From: Treponema sp.
GTDB lineage: Bacteria; Spirochaetota; Spirochaetia; Treponematales; Breznakiellaceae
Length of the DNA stretch: 64,000 nt
Reading direction: 5' to 3'
Assembly (NCBI GenBank): GCA_009777995.1
Contig: WRKT01000006.1
Location: 62,001-126,000 of the forward strand
Of this stretch, positions 18,205 to 27,172 are shown piece by piece (positions within the stretch are counted from its first letter, which is position 1; each line of letters opens with the position of its first letter). Under the pieces are notes generated by a model. It was not told where the DNA came from. It worked only from the letters and a program-made list of their open reading frames with translations, and did no database searches. The translations under genes and the position numbers were made by a program.

Positions 18205-19149
18205 TTATTGTTTTTGGTATTGTTCAAACTCTGCCTGCGAGCAGTATACAAAATGCCCTGCTTCCACTTCCCTCATTTGCGGCTGCTCAGAGTTATAATC
18301 GTGGGATGCCTTTGGATCATAGCTTATTCTGGTTCTGTATTTTTCTGTTAAGGGGTTCGGCTGCGGAATCGCCGAAAGCAGGGAGCGCGTATATGGATGT
18401 ATCGGATTCCTGTAAAGATCGTCACTTCTTGCAATTTCTACAAGTTTTCCGTAATACATTACACCAATCCTGTCGGAGAAGTATTTTACTACAGAAAGAT
18501 CGTGTGCAATAAACATGATTGTCAGGCCAAGGTCACTCTTTAAGTCGTTTAATAGATTTATTATTTGGGCCTGAATCGATACATCAAGGGCTGAAACAGG
18601 TTCATCTGCGATAACTATATTCGGATTAAGTATTATAGCGCGCGCTATACCAATGCGCTGCCTTTGTCCCCCTGAGAATTCGTGGGGGTATCTTGTTGCA
18701 TGTTCTTCGGTTAAGCCGACCTTGTCGAGCATCTCGTAAATTTTTTTCTGATTCTCTTCCCTGTTTTTCTCACCGCGTGCAATTAAGCCCTCAGCTATAA
18801 TTTCCTCTATGGTCATGCGGGGATTTAATGTATCTATCGGGTCCTGGAAAACCATTGCCATATTACGGGTAATATAACCTCTTAAGCTATTAGTCATCTT
18901 CCCTGAAATATCCTCGCCCTTTAGTTTGAACTTGCCCCCTGTCGGGTTATAAATGCGAATTAAGGTCCTGCCGATTGTGGTTTTACCGCAGCCGCTTTCC
19001 CCGACAAGACCAAAGGTTTCAGATTCGTAAATATTAAAGCTTACTCCGTCAACAGCTTTTACGACATTTTTACTTTTTCCAATACCGGAAGTGAAATACA
19101 TTTTTAGGTTATCGACTTCAAGGAGAGCTTGTTTTTCTTGCATTTGCAT
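18205..19149 (-). CDS. oppF: Oligopeptide ABC transporter ATPase OppF (system 1)
   Basis: A 314-residue ABC ATPase, one of the pair energising the opp1 importer at the inner face of the membrane. Walker A GESGCGKTT is at 50-58, Q-loop FQDP, signature FSGGQRQ, Walker B IVIADEP, H-loop FIAHD, followed by the oligopeptide-transporter C-terminal extension HPYTRSLLSAIPQP. The usual four-Cys tail motif of Opp/Dpp ATPases is lost, with only one Cys in the last 40 residues. The gene overlaps the end of oppD by 32 nt. AAGGAGG sits immediately upstream, 3 nt from the first ATG and 9 nt from the second (19143), so the start may be either. Confidence 0.95.
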   Translation of the reverse strand: MQMQEKQALLEVDNLKMYFTSGIGKSKNVVKAVDGVSFNIYESETFGLVGESGCGKTTIGRTLIRIYNPTGGKFKLKGEDISGKMTNSLRGYITRNMAMVFQDPIDTLNPRMTIEEIIAEGLIARGEKNREENQKKIYEMLDKVGLTEEHATRYPHEFSGGQRQRIGIARAIILNPNIVIADEPVSALDVSIQAQIINLLNDLKSDLGLTIMFIAHDLSVVKYFSDRIGVMYYGKLVEIARSDDLYRNPIHPYTRSLLSAIPQPNPLTEKYRTRISYDPKASHDYNSEQPQMREVEAGHFVYCSQAEFEQYQKQ

Positions 19150-20176
19150 GGGCCTCCTTCATTCTTTGTATCCTTTGTGAATATATTTCAGGCATTTGAA
19201 CTTTCGGTGCATGTGGGTGTAAAAGCCAGGTCGCTGCATAATGTGTTTCGCTTAACTTAAAGAAGGGCGGCTCTTCTTCAAAATCTATCTTCATAGCATT
19301 TGAGTTTCTTGTCGAGAATGCATCACCGGGAGGGGGGTAGATCATATTTGGAGGAGTTCCCGGAATTGAAAGAAGTCTTTTCTTTGTTTCAAGGTCCGGC
19401 ATTGAAGAGAGCAGGGCCCAGGTATAGGGATGAGCAGGTTCAAGGAAAATTTCGTTGCAGGTCCCTGTTTCTACGATTTTACCTGCGTACATTACATTTA
19501 CCCTGTCTGCCATGTTTGCAACAACTCCAAGATCGTGGGTAATAAAAATAATCGACAAGTTTCTGGATGTCTTTATATTGTTAATCAGTTCAAGGATTCG
19601 GGCTTGTACGGTAACATCAAGTGCAGTAGTCGGCTCATCGCAGATAAGAATCTCGGGGTCAGAGGCGATGGCGATTGCTATAACTATCCTCTGCCTCATT
19701 CCGCCCGAAAACTGGAAGGGGTACTGATAAAAGCGCCGAATCGGATCCTGTATGCCCACAGCCTCCATAAGCTCTAAGGCCTTCTCTTTTGCATCGGAAG
19801 CGTTCATTTTTTGGCTAAGGCGCAGGACTTCTGTAATCTGCTTACCTATCCTCATTATTGGATTTAGAGCCGACATGGGGTCCTGAAAGATTAAACCGAT
19901 TCTTTTTCCGCGGATTTTATGGAAATCGTCTTCACGGATTTTTGTTAAATCCATTCCGCCGTAAAGGATTTCACCGCCATCGATAATCGCATTACCTGCA
20001 AGAATTCCCATTATTGCCTTTACCGTAACAGATTTGCCTGAGCCCGATTCACCTACTATGGCAACTGTTTCACCCTTCTTTAGGTCAAAACTGATACCCC
20101 TTACTGCACGTACTAGGCCGCCATAAGTGCGGAAAGATACTGCCAGATCATTTGCTTCAAGTATTATATCGGACAT
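19118..20176 (-). CDS. oppD: Oligopeptide ABC transporter ATPase OppD (system 1)
   Basis: A 352-residue partner ATPase of opp1. It carries Walker A GESGSGKS, Q-loop FQDPMSALNP, signature FSGGMRQ, Walker B ILICDEPTTALD and the HPYTWALLSSMPDL extension. The ATG at 20176 follows the oppC stop by a single base, and an upstream in-frame ATG (20230) would overlap oppC, so I use 20176. In the C-terminal region, where OppD/DppD proteins normally have a four-Cys motif able to hold an Fe-S cluster, this protein has Asp, Asn, Asp and Ala. The opp2 copy keeps the cysteines. Confidence 0.95.
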   Translation of the reverse strand: MSDIILEANDLAVSFRTYGGLVRAVRGISFDLKKGETVAIVGESGSGKSVTVKAIMGILAGNAIIDGGEILYGGMDLTKIREDDFHKIRGKRIGLIFQDPMSALNPIMRIGKQITEVLRLSQKMNASDAKEKALELMEAVGIQDPIRRFYQYPFQFSGGMRQRIVIAIAIASDPEILICDEPTTALDVTVQARILELINNIKTSRNLSIIFITHDLGVVANMADRVNVMYAGKIVETGTCNEIFLEPAHPYTWALLSSMPDLETKKRLLSIPGTPPNMIYPPPGDAFSTRNSNAMKIDFEEEPPFFKLSETHYAATWLLHPHAPKVQMPEIYSQRIQRMKEAHANARKTSSP

Positions 20177-20177
20177 G

Positions 20178-21320
20178 CTATATCTCCCCGCGCCTTGTGG
20201 GGTCAAGGGCTTCACGCAGACCGTTTGCAAAAAGGTTAAACGAAATCATCAATATGGAAATCAAGACTGCAGGGAAGAGAACCTGATGGGGGAGTGTGAG
20301 CAAAGTCCTCTGGCCGTCTGCAAGCATAACCCCGATTGATGTGTCGGGCGGCCTTAGGCCGAGTCCAAGATAGGACAGAAAGGCTTCGCCGAACATTACG
20401 CCGGGAACCATTATCATTGCGCGTGTTACAATGGGGCCTATTCCGTTCGGAAGAATATGGCGGAAAATAAGCTTGCGATCTTTTACACCGAGGGTTCTTG
20501 CTGCAAGTACATATTCACGGTTCTTATATCTGAAAAATTGTGCCCTTATTGTCCAGGCGGTGCCAATCCAGCCTGTTAGAATAAATGCAAGTATTAAAGT
20601 CATGACACTTATGCCAAAGAACATGATTATCATTATCATTACAATTAAGGATGGGATCGATTCAAGGAGCTCTGCGAACCTCATCATGACCATGTCGGAT
20701 GCACCGCCATAATAGCCTGCAATTGATCCGTAAAGGAGTCCTATCGAGACATTTATGGCCGTTGCCAGAAATGCCATTAATAGCGAAGTTCTTGCGCTCC
20801 TCCAGAGCCTTGTCCAAATATCCCTTCCAAGGAAGTCGGTGCCAAACCAATGATACCTGTCGGGGACTCCCCTCATGATATAATCATTAACAATCACATC
20901 TACCATATCAACATTCATAATTACACGGTGATTGCTAACGCTGATAATACTGCCTGGGGGGAAAATTTCAGGGTTATCAAGGTTTGCAAGTCTTCTGTTT
21001 GGAAGGCTTAAACTGCCGTTGGCAATACCAAGACGCTCAAGGCCCGGTATACGCGGCGGCATATTTATAAGGGCCACATTCTGCATGTTATACTCGTATT
21101 CGTTCATCCATGGGCCGATAATTGCCATTATTATGATGACAGATATATTAAAAAAGGCGATAACAGATGCCTTATTCCTGACGAATCTGTTTAAAGAGTC
21201 CTTCCAGAAACCAATTGGCTCTGTTTTAAACCTTTCGTCTTTAATGTCTCCCATTTGAACAAATTCAAATTTTTCTTTGCTCTTTTCGGGGTAATTTTCT
21301 TTGGTAAAGTATTTTTTCAT
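20178..21320 (-). CDS. oppC: Oligopeptide ABC transporter permease OppC (system 1)
   Basis: A 380-residue inner-membrane permease subunit. TM1 (about residues 53-70) is followed by an extracytoplasmic loop of about 110 residues, then the typical FGTDFLGRDIWTRLWRSARTSLL entry to the transport core. The EAA-loop region near AARTLGVKDRKLIFRHILPN contacts the ATPases. This is the usual OppC plan, and it makes a useful comparison with the opp2 copy, whose loop at the same place holds a beta-propeller. The start overlaps the oppB stop (ATGA), and the stop is followed by oppD after one base. Confidence 0.95.
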   Translation of the reverse strand: MKKYFTKENYPEKSKEKFEFVQMGDIKDERFKTEPIGFWKDSLNRFVRNKASVIAFFNISVIIIMAIIGPWMNEYEYNMQNVALINMPPRIPGLERLGIANGSLSLPNRRLANLDNPEIFPPGSIISVSNHRVIMNVDMVDVIVNDYIMRGVPDRYHWFGTDFLGRDIWTRLWRSARTSLLMAFLATAINVSIGLLYGSIAGYYGGASDMVMMRFAELLESIPSLIVMIMIIMFFGISVMTLILAFILTGWIGTAWTIRAQFFRYKNREYVLAARTLGVKDRKLIFRHILPNGIGPIVTRAMIMVPGVMFGEAFLSYLGLGLRPPDTSIGVMLADGQRTLLTLPHQVLFPAVLISILMISFNLFANGLREALDPTRRGEI

Positions 21321-22267
21321 TGCTTTTTACCCCCAATGCGGATACGCGGGTCAACAACACCGTAAAGTAAATCAATTAATAATACTGTAAGTAAGCTTAT
21401 CGAAGTAAAAAGAATTATCAGCGCAATAGTCAATGGATGATCATTTGTGTTTACCGAAGCTATGAAAATTCGTCCGACACCTGAAATCGAAAATATCTGC
21501 TCGATAACAAGGGCGCCAAAGAAAATCCCAATAAACTGCCAAACAAAAATGCCAAGGACAGGAATCGTAGAGTTCCTGAAAGCATGGCGGACAGTGGCCT
21601 GGAATTTATTAAGGCCCTTTGTCCTTGCAAGCAGCATGAACTCGGAGTTAAGGGTGTCAATAAGCTCTGCCCTCAGGTTTCTTGCGATTACTGCTATTGG
21701 GCCGAGTGCCAGAGCTATTACGGGCAGGATCATCGAGTGGATCTTCTGCCAGCCTGTTGCCAACGGCTCAAAAAGAATTGGGAATATGCCAAGGCGGAAG
21801 GCAATAAAATACTGTAAGAGCAGGGCAAAAATAAAGCTTGGTATTGAAATACCGAGGACTATCATAACAGATATGACATGGTCTGCAATTCTATTTCTTT
21901 TAAGTGCTGCCAGAATTCCAAGCCCGATCCCGAAGGGGAGTGAGAGGAACATTGACATAAAGTTTAACTGCATGGTAACACCCATCCTTCTTCCGACTAC
22001 CTGGAAAACAGGTGTTCCAATATCAAACTTTAAAGAGACACCAAAGTCCTGCCTTAAAATTATCCCTTCCAGAAAATACAGGTACTGTATGGGAATTGGT
22101 CTGTCCAGATGATACCTTGCTTCAAGCATCTGTCTTACGGCAAGAGGCATCAGGGGATCGTCAAAAACATTGCCCGGCATGAATCTTAGGGCAATAAAAC
22201 ATACTGTGGTTATAATAAACATGGTTATTAAGAACCCGAGTAATCTTTGAAGTATGTACTTTACCAT
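21317..22267 (-). CDS. oppB: Oligopeptide ABC transporter permease OppB (system 1)
   Basis: A 316-residue inner-membrane permease with about six helices and the OppB N-terminal signature (YILQRLLGFLITMF, FMPGNVFDDP). The EAA loop is LLARTKGLNKFQATVRHAFRNS. It pairs with OppC1 to form the peptide channel. A perfect hairpin separates it from oppA, so its expression probably depends on partial read-through or processing. It overlaps oppC by 4 nt. Confidence 0.95.
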   Translation of the reverse strand: MVKYILQRLLGFLITMFIITTVCFIALRFMPGNVFDDPLMPLAVRQMLEARYHLDRPIPIQYLYFLEGIILRQDFGVSLKFDIGTPVFQVVGRRMGVTMQLNFMSMFLSLPFGIGLGILAALKRNRIADHVISVMIVLGISIPSFIFALLLQYFIAFRLGIFPILFEPLATGWQKIHSMILPVIALALGPIAVIARNLRAELIDTLNSEFMLLARTKGLNKFQATVRHAFRNSTIPVLGIFVWQFIGIFFGALVIEQIFSISGVGRIFIASVNTNDHPLTIALIILFTSISLLTVLLIDLLYGVVDPRIRIGGKKQ

Positions 22268-22283
22268 TTAACAGCCCCGGGGA

Positions 22284-22309
22284 AAACCTTGGGGTTGCCC
22301 CCAAGGTTT
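22284..22309 (-). promoter_or_regulatory. Intercistronic hairpin between oppA1 and oppB1
   Basis: A perfect 11-bp stem (22284-22294 with 22299-22309) with a 4-nt loop lies just after the oppA stop and before the oppB start. On the transcribed strand only a short TTTT follows. It is likely a partial terminator or an RNA-stabilising element that keeps the oppA transcript in excess. Confidence 0.75.
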
Positions 22310-22321
22310 AAGTAAAATTAA

Positions 22322-24082
22322 TTACCAGTAAACATCTGCCCAGAATGTTCCCCAGCCAATACCTATAGCATCAAACTCATCGACAGGAAGCCACATTCTT
22401 TCGCTTATAAGGAATTTGGCCTCGATTTGAATTGTCGGTATTACTATAACATTCTCGTAAGCATACCTGTCCATTACAAGCGCCATCTCCACAAGTCTGT
22501 CCTGGCTAAGGCGGTATTCTTCTGAGCGTGCCCTTCTCCAGGCATCGTCGATGGTCGGGTGGAAATGCGGGGCATTAAGAGAATCGTATTCGCTCTGATA
22601 GAAGAGGAACATGATCGTGGGGTTGTTTGTAACTTCACCGTATAACCAACCGGCCCAGCCAAGCTCGTAAGCATTCGGGTTTGTCTGGAATGCCTTCATT
22701 GCATCCATGTGCATCTGATAGGGCTGGGTGATAAGTTCCATGGAGAATCTGTTACGGCCAAAGAGTTCAGCCCATGCAAATTGCAAATACTCTGCCTGGA
22801 GCATCCAGACCGTGGCAGTTTCGGAAACATGCATGGTCAAGTGAATGGAGTCAAGACCATGCCTTGCCATTGCGCTGTTAAAGAGGCGTACAGCACGATC
22901 AGGGTCATAACCGTAGTTTGCAGGGAAGTATGCCTGTCTCTGCGGCAGATCTCTAAACAGAATGCCTTCGGCCGGATATGCGCCTGCAATTTCTGTAAGG
23001 ACCATCGGCCAGGGCCTGTGGGTTGATAGATCGCCCAGAGTTTGTCTGTCAGTAGCATAGAATAGGGCCTGCCTGAACTCAAGATCGTTTAATATCGGTT
23101 TTTCCGTATTCCAGGTATTTATTTCGATATTTGTTGTCTCTGATGACATGGTTCTTCTTACCCTCGGGTCTTCAGCATAGAGAGGATAGGTGATGTTTGT
23201 AAGGCCTATATAGTCAAGCTCCCCTGCTTCAAAGAGCTGCATCCTTGTATTGGCATCGGGAACCATCCTTACATTTACCTGATCGAGTTTGATTAAATTC
23301 TGATCGGCAAGAACCCAATTATCGTTTCTTGAGAATACGCGCTGAGAATCTTTTACCCAATGTGAAATATAAAAGGGCCCTGAGCTTATTACGCTGTCAA
23401 GGTCTGTGCCGTAGGTTGTGGCAGTCCTGTCAGCGTTCATGAAGCGCTCGTAAAGACCTTCATGAACCGGCTGCGCTCCTCTTGTTTGGAAGTGTCTCAT
23501 GACATCGCGCTGAGAATGGCGCATTGTCGCTTCGATCTGGATGGTATAGTCATCGATCTTTCTGATTCCGACATCTTCCCACCTTACAGGGGCGTTGCCC
23601 GGCCTGTTCTGGAAGTAGTACTCTTGGGCACCTCTTATCGTTATAAGATAATCGTAGAGCATCCAGGCTGTCACATTACCCATATTCGGATCCAGCATCA
23701 TTCTATAGGAGTACATAAAGGTGTCTGCATTTATTGGTGTGCCGTCTATCCACTGAGCATTGCGCCTAATCGGGATATTCCAGATTAGACCGCTTGTGCC
23801 AACCGGCTGCGGGAAATCTGCGGCGAGTTCCGGAACGTCATGACTGCCTGATCTGTCTGCAAGAGGCACCCTTCTATAAAGTGCGCCTGTCATCCACCAG
23901 ACAACATCACCTTCGAAAGCGGCAAGCGACATGTGCGGGCTTATGTTTGAAACATCGCCGCCGTCTGCATACCTATATACCTTAGGTGGTTGCTCCACTT
24001 GCTGCTCCTGCTGTCTTCCGCAGCCGGTAAAAACCGTGGCAGCGACAAGCAGCAATGATAGTAAGATAATTACCTTCCTCAT
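22322..24082 (-). CDS. oppA: Oligopeptide-binding lipoprotein OppA (system 1)
   Basis: A 586-residue family 5 extracellular solute-binding protein that captures peptides in the periplasm and hands them to OppBC. The signal peptide has a lipobox TGC at residues 19-21, so it should be membrane-anchored. The SBP_bac_5 core includes RRNAQWIDGTPINADTFMYS and DLEFRQALFYATDRQ. The frame extends four codons further up (24094), but the ATG at 24082 has GGAGG 5 nt before it. First gene of oppABCDF, with its own promoter 40 nt upstream of the start. Confidence 0.95.
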   Translation of the reverse strand: MRKVIILLSLLLVAATVFTGCGRQQEQQVEQPPKVYRYADGGDVSNISPHMSLAAFEGDVVWWMTGALYRRVPLADRSGSHDVPELAADFPQPVGTSGLIWNIPIRRNAQWIDGTPINADTFMYSYRMMLDPNMGNVTAWMLYDYLITIRGAQEYYFQNRPGNAPVRWEDVGIRKIDDYTIQIEATMRHSQRDVMRHFQTRGAQPVHEGLYERFMNADRTATTYGTDLDSVISSGPFYISHWVKDSQRVFSRNDNWVLADQNLIKLDQVNVRMVPDANTRMQLFEAGELDYIGLTNITYPLYAEDPRVRRTMSSETTNIEINTWNTEKPILNDLEFRQALFYATDRQTLGDLSTHRPWPMVLTEIAGAYPAEGILFRDLPQRQAYFPANYGYDPDRAVRLFNSAMARHGLDSIHLTMHVSETATVWMLQAEYLQFAWAELFGRNRFSMELITQPYQMHMDAMKAFQTNPNAYELGWAGWLYGEVTNNPTIMFLFYQSEYDSLNAPHFHPTIDDAWRRARSEEYRLSQDRLVEMALVMDRYAYENVIVIPTIQIEAKFLISERMWLPVDEFDAIGIGWGTFWADVYW

Positions 24083-24121
24083 AAAATCCTCCAAAAAAAC
24101 TTTAATTGATCCTAGAGGTAA

Positions 24122-24150
24122 ATGGTATCCCTACTATAAGCTGCTGTCAA
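24122..24150 (-). promoter_or_regulatory. Sigma70 promoter of opp1
   Basis: Minus strand: a perfect TTGACA (24145-24150), a 17-nt spacer and TACCAT (24122-24127). It lies directly upstream of oppA1 with a leader of about 34 nt, and no other gene lies between. Confidence 0.75.
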
Positions 24151-24156
24151 GGCAGA

Positions 24157-24179
24157 CCGGCGCCCCAGACGCCGGCGCC
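24157..24179 (-). promoter_or_regulatory. GC-rich hairpin between the traX-like gene and the opp1 promoter
   Basis: GGCGCC at 24159-24164 and 24174-24179 can pair, as can CCGGCG (24157-24162) with CGCCGG (24170-24175). On the minus strand it follows the traX-like stop but has no T-run. On the plus strand TTTT follows, though no plus-strand gene ends here. It may slow or end read-through from the traX-like gene. Confidence 0.5.
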
Positions 24180-24181
24180 TT

Positions 24182-24979
24182 TTAAAACCCGAAAACTGAA
24201 AAATTAACTAACCCTAGAGCGAAAGCAATTACGGCAAGAATTGCAAAGTGCGCAGGATAAAAGGTATAAAAGAGGAATTTCGCACGTCTGCCGCGCTCGC
24301 CGTTATATGCCCATAAAAGCGGAATAATGAGCAGGGCCCCAATTGAGAAGATCGGATATTGGCTCATCAGGACTTCCAGTTGGGCCAATCTTCCTGCTGT
24401 ACCTAATATTGCATCCATTTCCTCCATCCCCATTCCCATAACTGCCCGTGTAGCTAAATTGGATACAAGCATCATTATAAACCAGCTTATAAGAGGGATG
24501 GTTCTTCTTCTCTTTTCGTTCTTGATTACATGGTATAAAAAGATCATCAAGGGGCCGAATAGGGCTCCTTCGATAGTTACCATGGAAACAAGCAGTATTG
24601 CTATAAAGGTAATGACAAAAAGGGCTCTTTTATTCCCTTGAACATACAGTTTTTCGTATAAGGCAAGACAAATTAGGCCCACCAATATGGAAAAGATTAT
24701 ATTGAGAGTGTAAATTCCCATTGCCAATGTATACGGAAGTTGAGCAATCAAACCGAATACCAAGAGCCGCAGCATATATCTCTTTATATTGGATGTACGC
24801 CTGAATCCCTCTGTAACGAAGAAAGCCATAATTGGAAAGGTGATCCCGCGTAAAATGTATAACGGAATATGCACCCAAACAGGGAATATCTCCCATAAGA
24901 TCATGACAGTGTGGTGGATACCCATGGAAATTATTGCAATAAGTTTTAAAGTGAAGGCATCCAAAGACAATTTTTTCAT
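24182..24979 (-). CDS. TraX-family membrane protein
   Basis: A 265-residue polytopic membrane protein with about seven helices. It starts with the TraX-family pattern LDAFTLKLIAIISMGIHH, continues with YILRGITFPIMAFFVTEGF, and ends with the conserved YTFYPAHFAILAVIAF stretch. TraX was named for acetylation of F pilin, but most chromosomal members have no known role and are presumed membrane acyltransferases. Nothing around it suggests conjugation. AGGAG precedes the ATG. It is divergent from asnS. Confidence 0.88.
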   Translation of the reverse strand: MKKLSLDAFTLKLIAIISMGIHHTVMILWEIFPVWVHIPLYILRGITFPIMAFFVTEGFRRTSNIKRYMLRLLVFGLIAQLPYTLAMGIYTLNIIFSILVGLICLALYEKLYVQGNKRALFVITFIAILLVSMVTIEGALFGPLMIFLYHVIKNEKRRRTIPLISWFIMMLVSNLATRAVMGMGMEEMDAILGTAGRLAQLEVLMSQYPIFSIGALLIIPLLWAYNGERGRRAKFLFYTFYPAHFAILAVIAFALGLVNFSVFGF

Positions 24980-25036
24980 AAAATCTCCTATCTTAAATTA
25001 TTTGTACTCTATCTTTTTTATTATATCAAGAATGTC

Positions 25037-25065
25037 TTTTCATTTTAGTCCTAATTTGCTATATT
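25037..25065 (+). promoter_or_regulatory. Extended -10 promoter of asnS
   Basis: TTTTCA (25037-25042), a 17-nt spacer, and TGC-TATATT (TATATT at 25060-25065), an extended -10. The predicted start is 2-3 nt before the asnS ATG, so the mRNA would be essentially leaderless. Confidence 0.55.
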
Positions 25066-25074
25066 CACATCATT

Positions 25075-26463
25075 ATGTTGCCTTTAATAATAGAACTATT
25101 ACAATCTCAACCAACCGGACAGGAAATTTGCGTGCGTGGTTGGGTAAGAACAAAGCGGGAAATGAAGAATCTGGTCTTCGTAGAAGTGAATGACGGCTCC
25201 TGTTTTAATAATATTCAGTGTACCTTCGACACAGGGGCAGGGCTGAACCCCGATACCGAAGCGGCCTTGGCCGAGTTAAGCACCGGTGCTGCCGTGGAAA
25301 TAAAGGCAAAACTCATTTCATCTCCTGCTTCGGGGCAGGCGGTGGAGGCTGCGGCAACCGCCCTTACAATACTCGGCCCATCACCTGTAGAGACCTATCC
25401 CCTGCAGAAGAAGCGCCATACCCTGGAATTCCTGCGCGAAATTACCCACCTGAGGCCAAGGACAAATACCTTCGGTGCAGTGGCAAGGGTGCGAAACCGT
25501 CTTGCCTTTGCTATCCACGAGTTCTTCCAAAGCCGGCATTTCAAATATATTCACACCCCGATTATCACTTCGAGTGATGGGGAAGGGGCAGGGGCAATGT
25601 TTCAGGTGACCACCCTGGACCTAGCTGCCCTTGCAAAGTCGGGTAAGGAAGTGGATTATTCCAAGGACTTCTTCGGGAAGTGGACAGGTCTTGCTGTAAC
25701 AGGCCAGCTCGAAGTCGAGGCCTTTGCACAGGCCCTTACGAGGGTCTATACCTTTGGGCCGACTTTCAGGGCGGAGAACTCGCATACAACAAGGCATCTT
25801 GCCGAGTTCTGGATGATAGAGCCTGAAGTTGCATTCTTCCGCCTTGAAGACAATATGGCTCTTGCAGAGGAATTTTTAAAGTATATTATTGGGGCAGTTT
25901 TAAAGGATTGTACCGAAGATCTTGCCTTTTTCAACGAGCATTACGAGAAAGGAATTATCGACACCCTTGAGCTTGTTGCATCCGCGAAGTTTGCACATAT
26001 TACTTATACAGATGCCATCAAGGAAATGGAAAAATCAGGCGAGAACTTCGAGTTTAAACCTTATTGGGGCTGTGATATTCAAACCGAGCATGAGCGCTTC
26101 CTTGCCGAAAAACTCACAAAGGGGCCGATAATCGTCACGGATTATCCGAAGGAAATTAAAGCCTTCTATATGAAGCAAAATGATGATAATAAAACCGTGC
26201 GGGCTATGGATGTATGTGTCCCCCGTCTTGGGGAGATTATTGGCGGCTCCGAGCGTGAAGATAATTTTGAGAGGCTTGAAGGTCGTATAAAGGAGTTAAA
26301 TCTGAATATTGACGATTATTCATGGTATCTTGATCTTAGGCGCTATGGAACTGTTCCGCATTCCGGGTTTGGCTTGGGCTTTGATCGTCTGATGCAGTAT
26401 ATTACAGGCATGGTTAATATTCGGGATGTTGTTCCCTTCCCGCGCACTCAGGGAAAAGCTTAA
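25075..26463 (+). CDS. asnS: Asparaginyl-tRNA synthetase
   Basis: A class IIb aminoacyl-tRNA synthetase that charges tRNA-Asn. The 462-residue length is typical (about 466). An N-terminal OB-fold anticodon-binding domain (VRGWVRTKREMKNLVFVEVNDGS) is followed by the catalytic domain: motif 2 TFRAENSHTTRHLAEFWMIEPE and motif 3 GFGLGFDRLMQYITG. The QFTQ/AsnRS-type SDGEGAGAMFQVTT block and GAMFQV position distinguish it from AspRS. The ATG at 25075 matches the usual N-terminus, yet there is no Shine-Dalgarno sequence and the -10 element ends 9 nt before it. It sits between the two opp operons. Confidence 0.96.
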   Translation: MLPLIIELLQSQPTGQEICVRGWVRTKREMKNLVFVEVNDGSCFNNIQCTFDTGAGLNPDTEAALAELSTGAAVEIKAKLISSPASGQAVEAAATALTILGPSPVETYPLQKKRHTLEFLREITHLRPRTNTFGAVARVRNRLAFAIHEFFQSRHFKYIHTPIITSSDGEGAGAMFQVTTLDLAALAKSGKEVDYSKDFFGKWTGLAVTGQLEVEAFAQALTRVYTFGPTFRAENSHTTRHLAEFWMIEPEVAFFRLEDNMALAEEFLKYIIGAVLKDCTEDLAFFNEHYEKGIIDTLELVASAKFAHITYTDAIKEMEKSGENFEFKPYWGCDIQTEHERFLAEKLTKGPIIVTDYPKEIKAFYMKQNDDNKTVRAMDVCVPRLGEIIGGSEREDNFERLEGRIKELNLNIDDYSWYLDLRRYGTVPHSGFGLGFDRLMQYITGMVNIRDVVPFPRTQGKA

Positions 26464-26466
26464 TTT

Positions 26467-27153
26467 CTAAAGCCATAGGGCCGGCTCTGCAGGTATAAGG
26501 TTCCCGCAGTTATTACAGTAGATGTCTGTTACCATGTATAGAATACTTCCGTCAATGATGTTTTGATGATTGCATTCTGTGCAATCGTTGGTTTTTATTT
26601 CATGAAGCCGGTTGCTTGAGATAGTAATGGTATTAACAGTATTTATCAGATCTCTATAGTTTATGTAAGTATTTTCGGGATCATTCGGGTCGAGGATATG
26701 TATTAATCCAAGATGCATATTATACCCTGTAAATAATACACTCTCTGATTGCGTATTCAATATTGCAGGTATCTGGTTTTGCTCAAGGTATATGAGCAGA
26801 TCTCTTAAATATCTAAACGTGACGGTACTTACATATAAATCAATATTTTCCCGGTTTTGCTCGCTTTCAAAATAGTAAGTATCAATCATTTGTAAAAGAG
26901 CCGGAGTACTTCCTCCATTTGCACTTATTAAGTTAATAGAGCTAAGATTTGTACTCCTTGCAGGGATGAAATCGCGAACATCTATCCTGTCTACACGCAG
27001 CATTGCCCTTAAAATAGGGGGAATACTGACAGCCACCATGCCTATAAACAGTATAGAGATAAATACTGCCATGAAAATTTCGAGCTTTTGCCTGTTAAAA
27101 TAAATCGCCCTTGCTATTAGAATGTTTAATCTGTATTTGAGTCTTTTTATCAC
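26467..27153 (-). CDS. Single-pass membrane protein with C-terminal zinc ribbon (unknown)
   Basis: No family recognised. With the GTG at 27153 the product is 228 residues: a basic N-terminus, one membrane segment (about 25-48, MAVFISILFIGMVAVSIPPIL), then an extracytoplasmic or soluble alpha/beta region. At the end are two CxxC pairs (C191/C194 and C213/C216) spaced like a zinc ribbon. The open frame continues upstream to a TTG at 27219, but that part overlaps the 58-residue ORF in another frame, so I prefer the GTG behind GGAGAGCAGGAAAG. It is the last gene of the opp2 run on this strand. AT-rich compared with the transporter genes. Confidence 0.65.
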   Translation of the reverse strand: MIKRLKYRLNILIARAIYFNRQKLEIFMAVFISILFIGMVAVSIPPILRAMLRVDRIDVRDFIPARSTNLSSINLISANGGSTPALLQMIDTYYFESEQNRENIDLYVSTVTFRYLRDLLIYLEQNQIPAILNTQSESVLFTGYNMHLGLIHILDPNDPENTYINYRDLINTVNTITISSNRLHEIKTNDCTECNHQNIIDGSILYMVTDIYCNNCGNLIPAEPALWL

Positions 27154-27172
27154 CTTTCCTGCTCTCCACCGG

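Noticed and set aside
21447-22112. A 221-codon plus-strand open frame opposite oppB1
   Set aside because: It is antisense to a clear permease gene, has no recognisable domain, and reflects the codon pattern of the membrane protein on the other strand.
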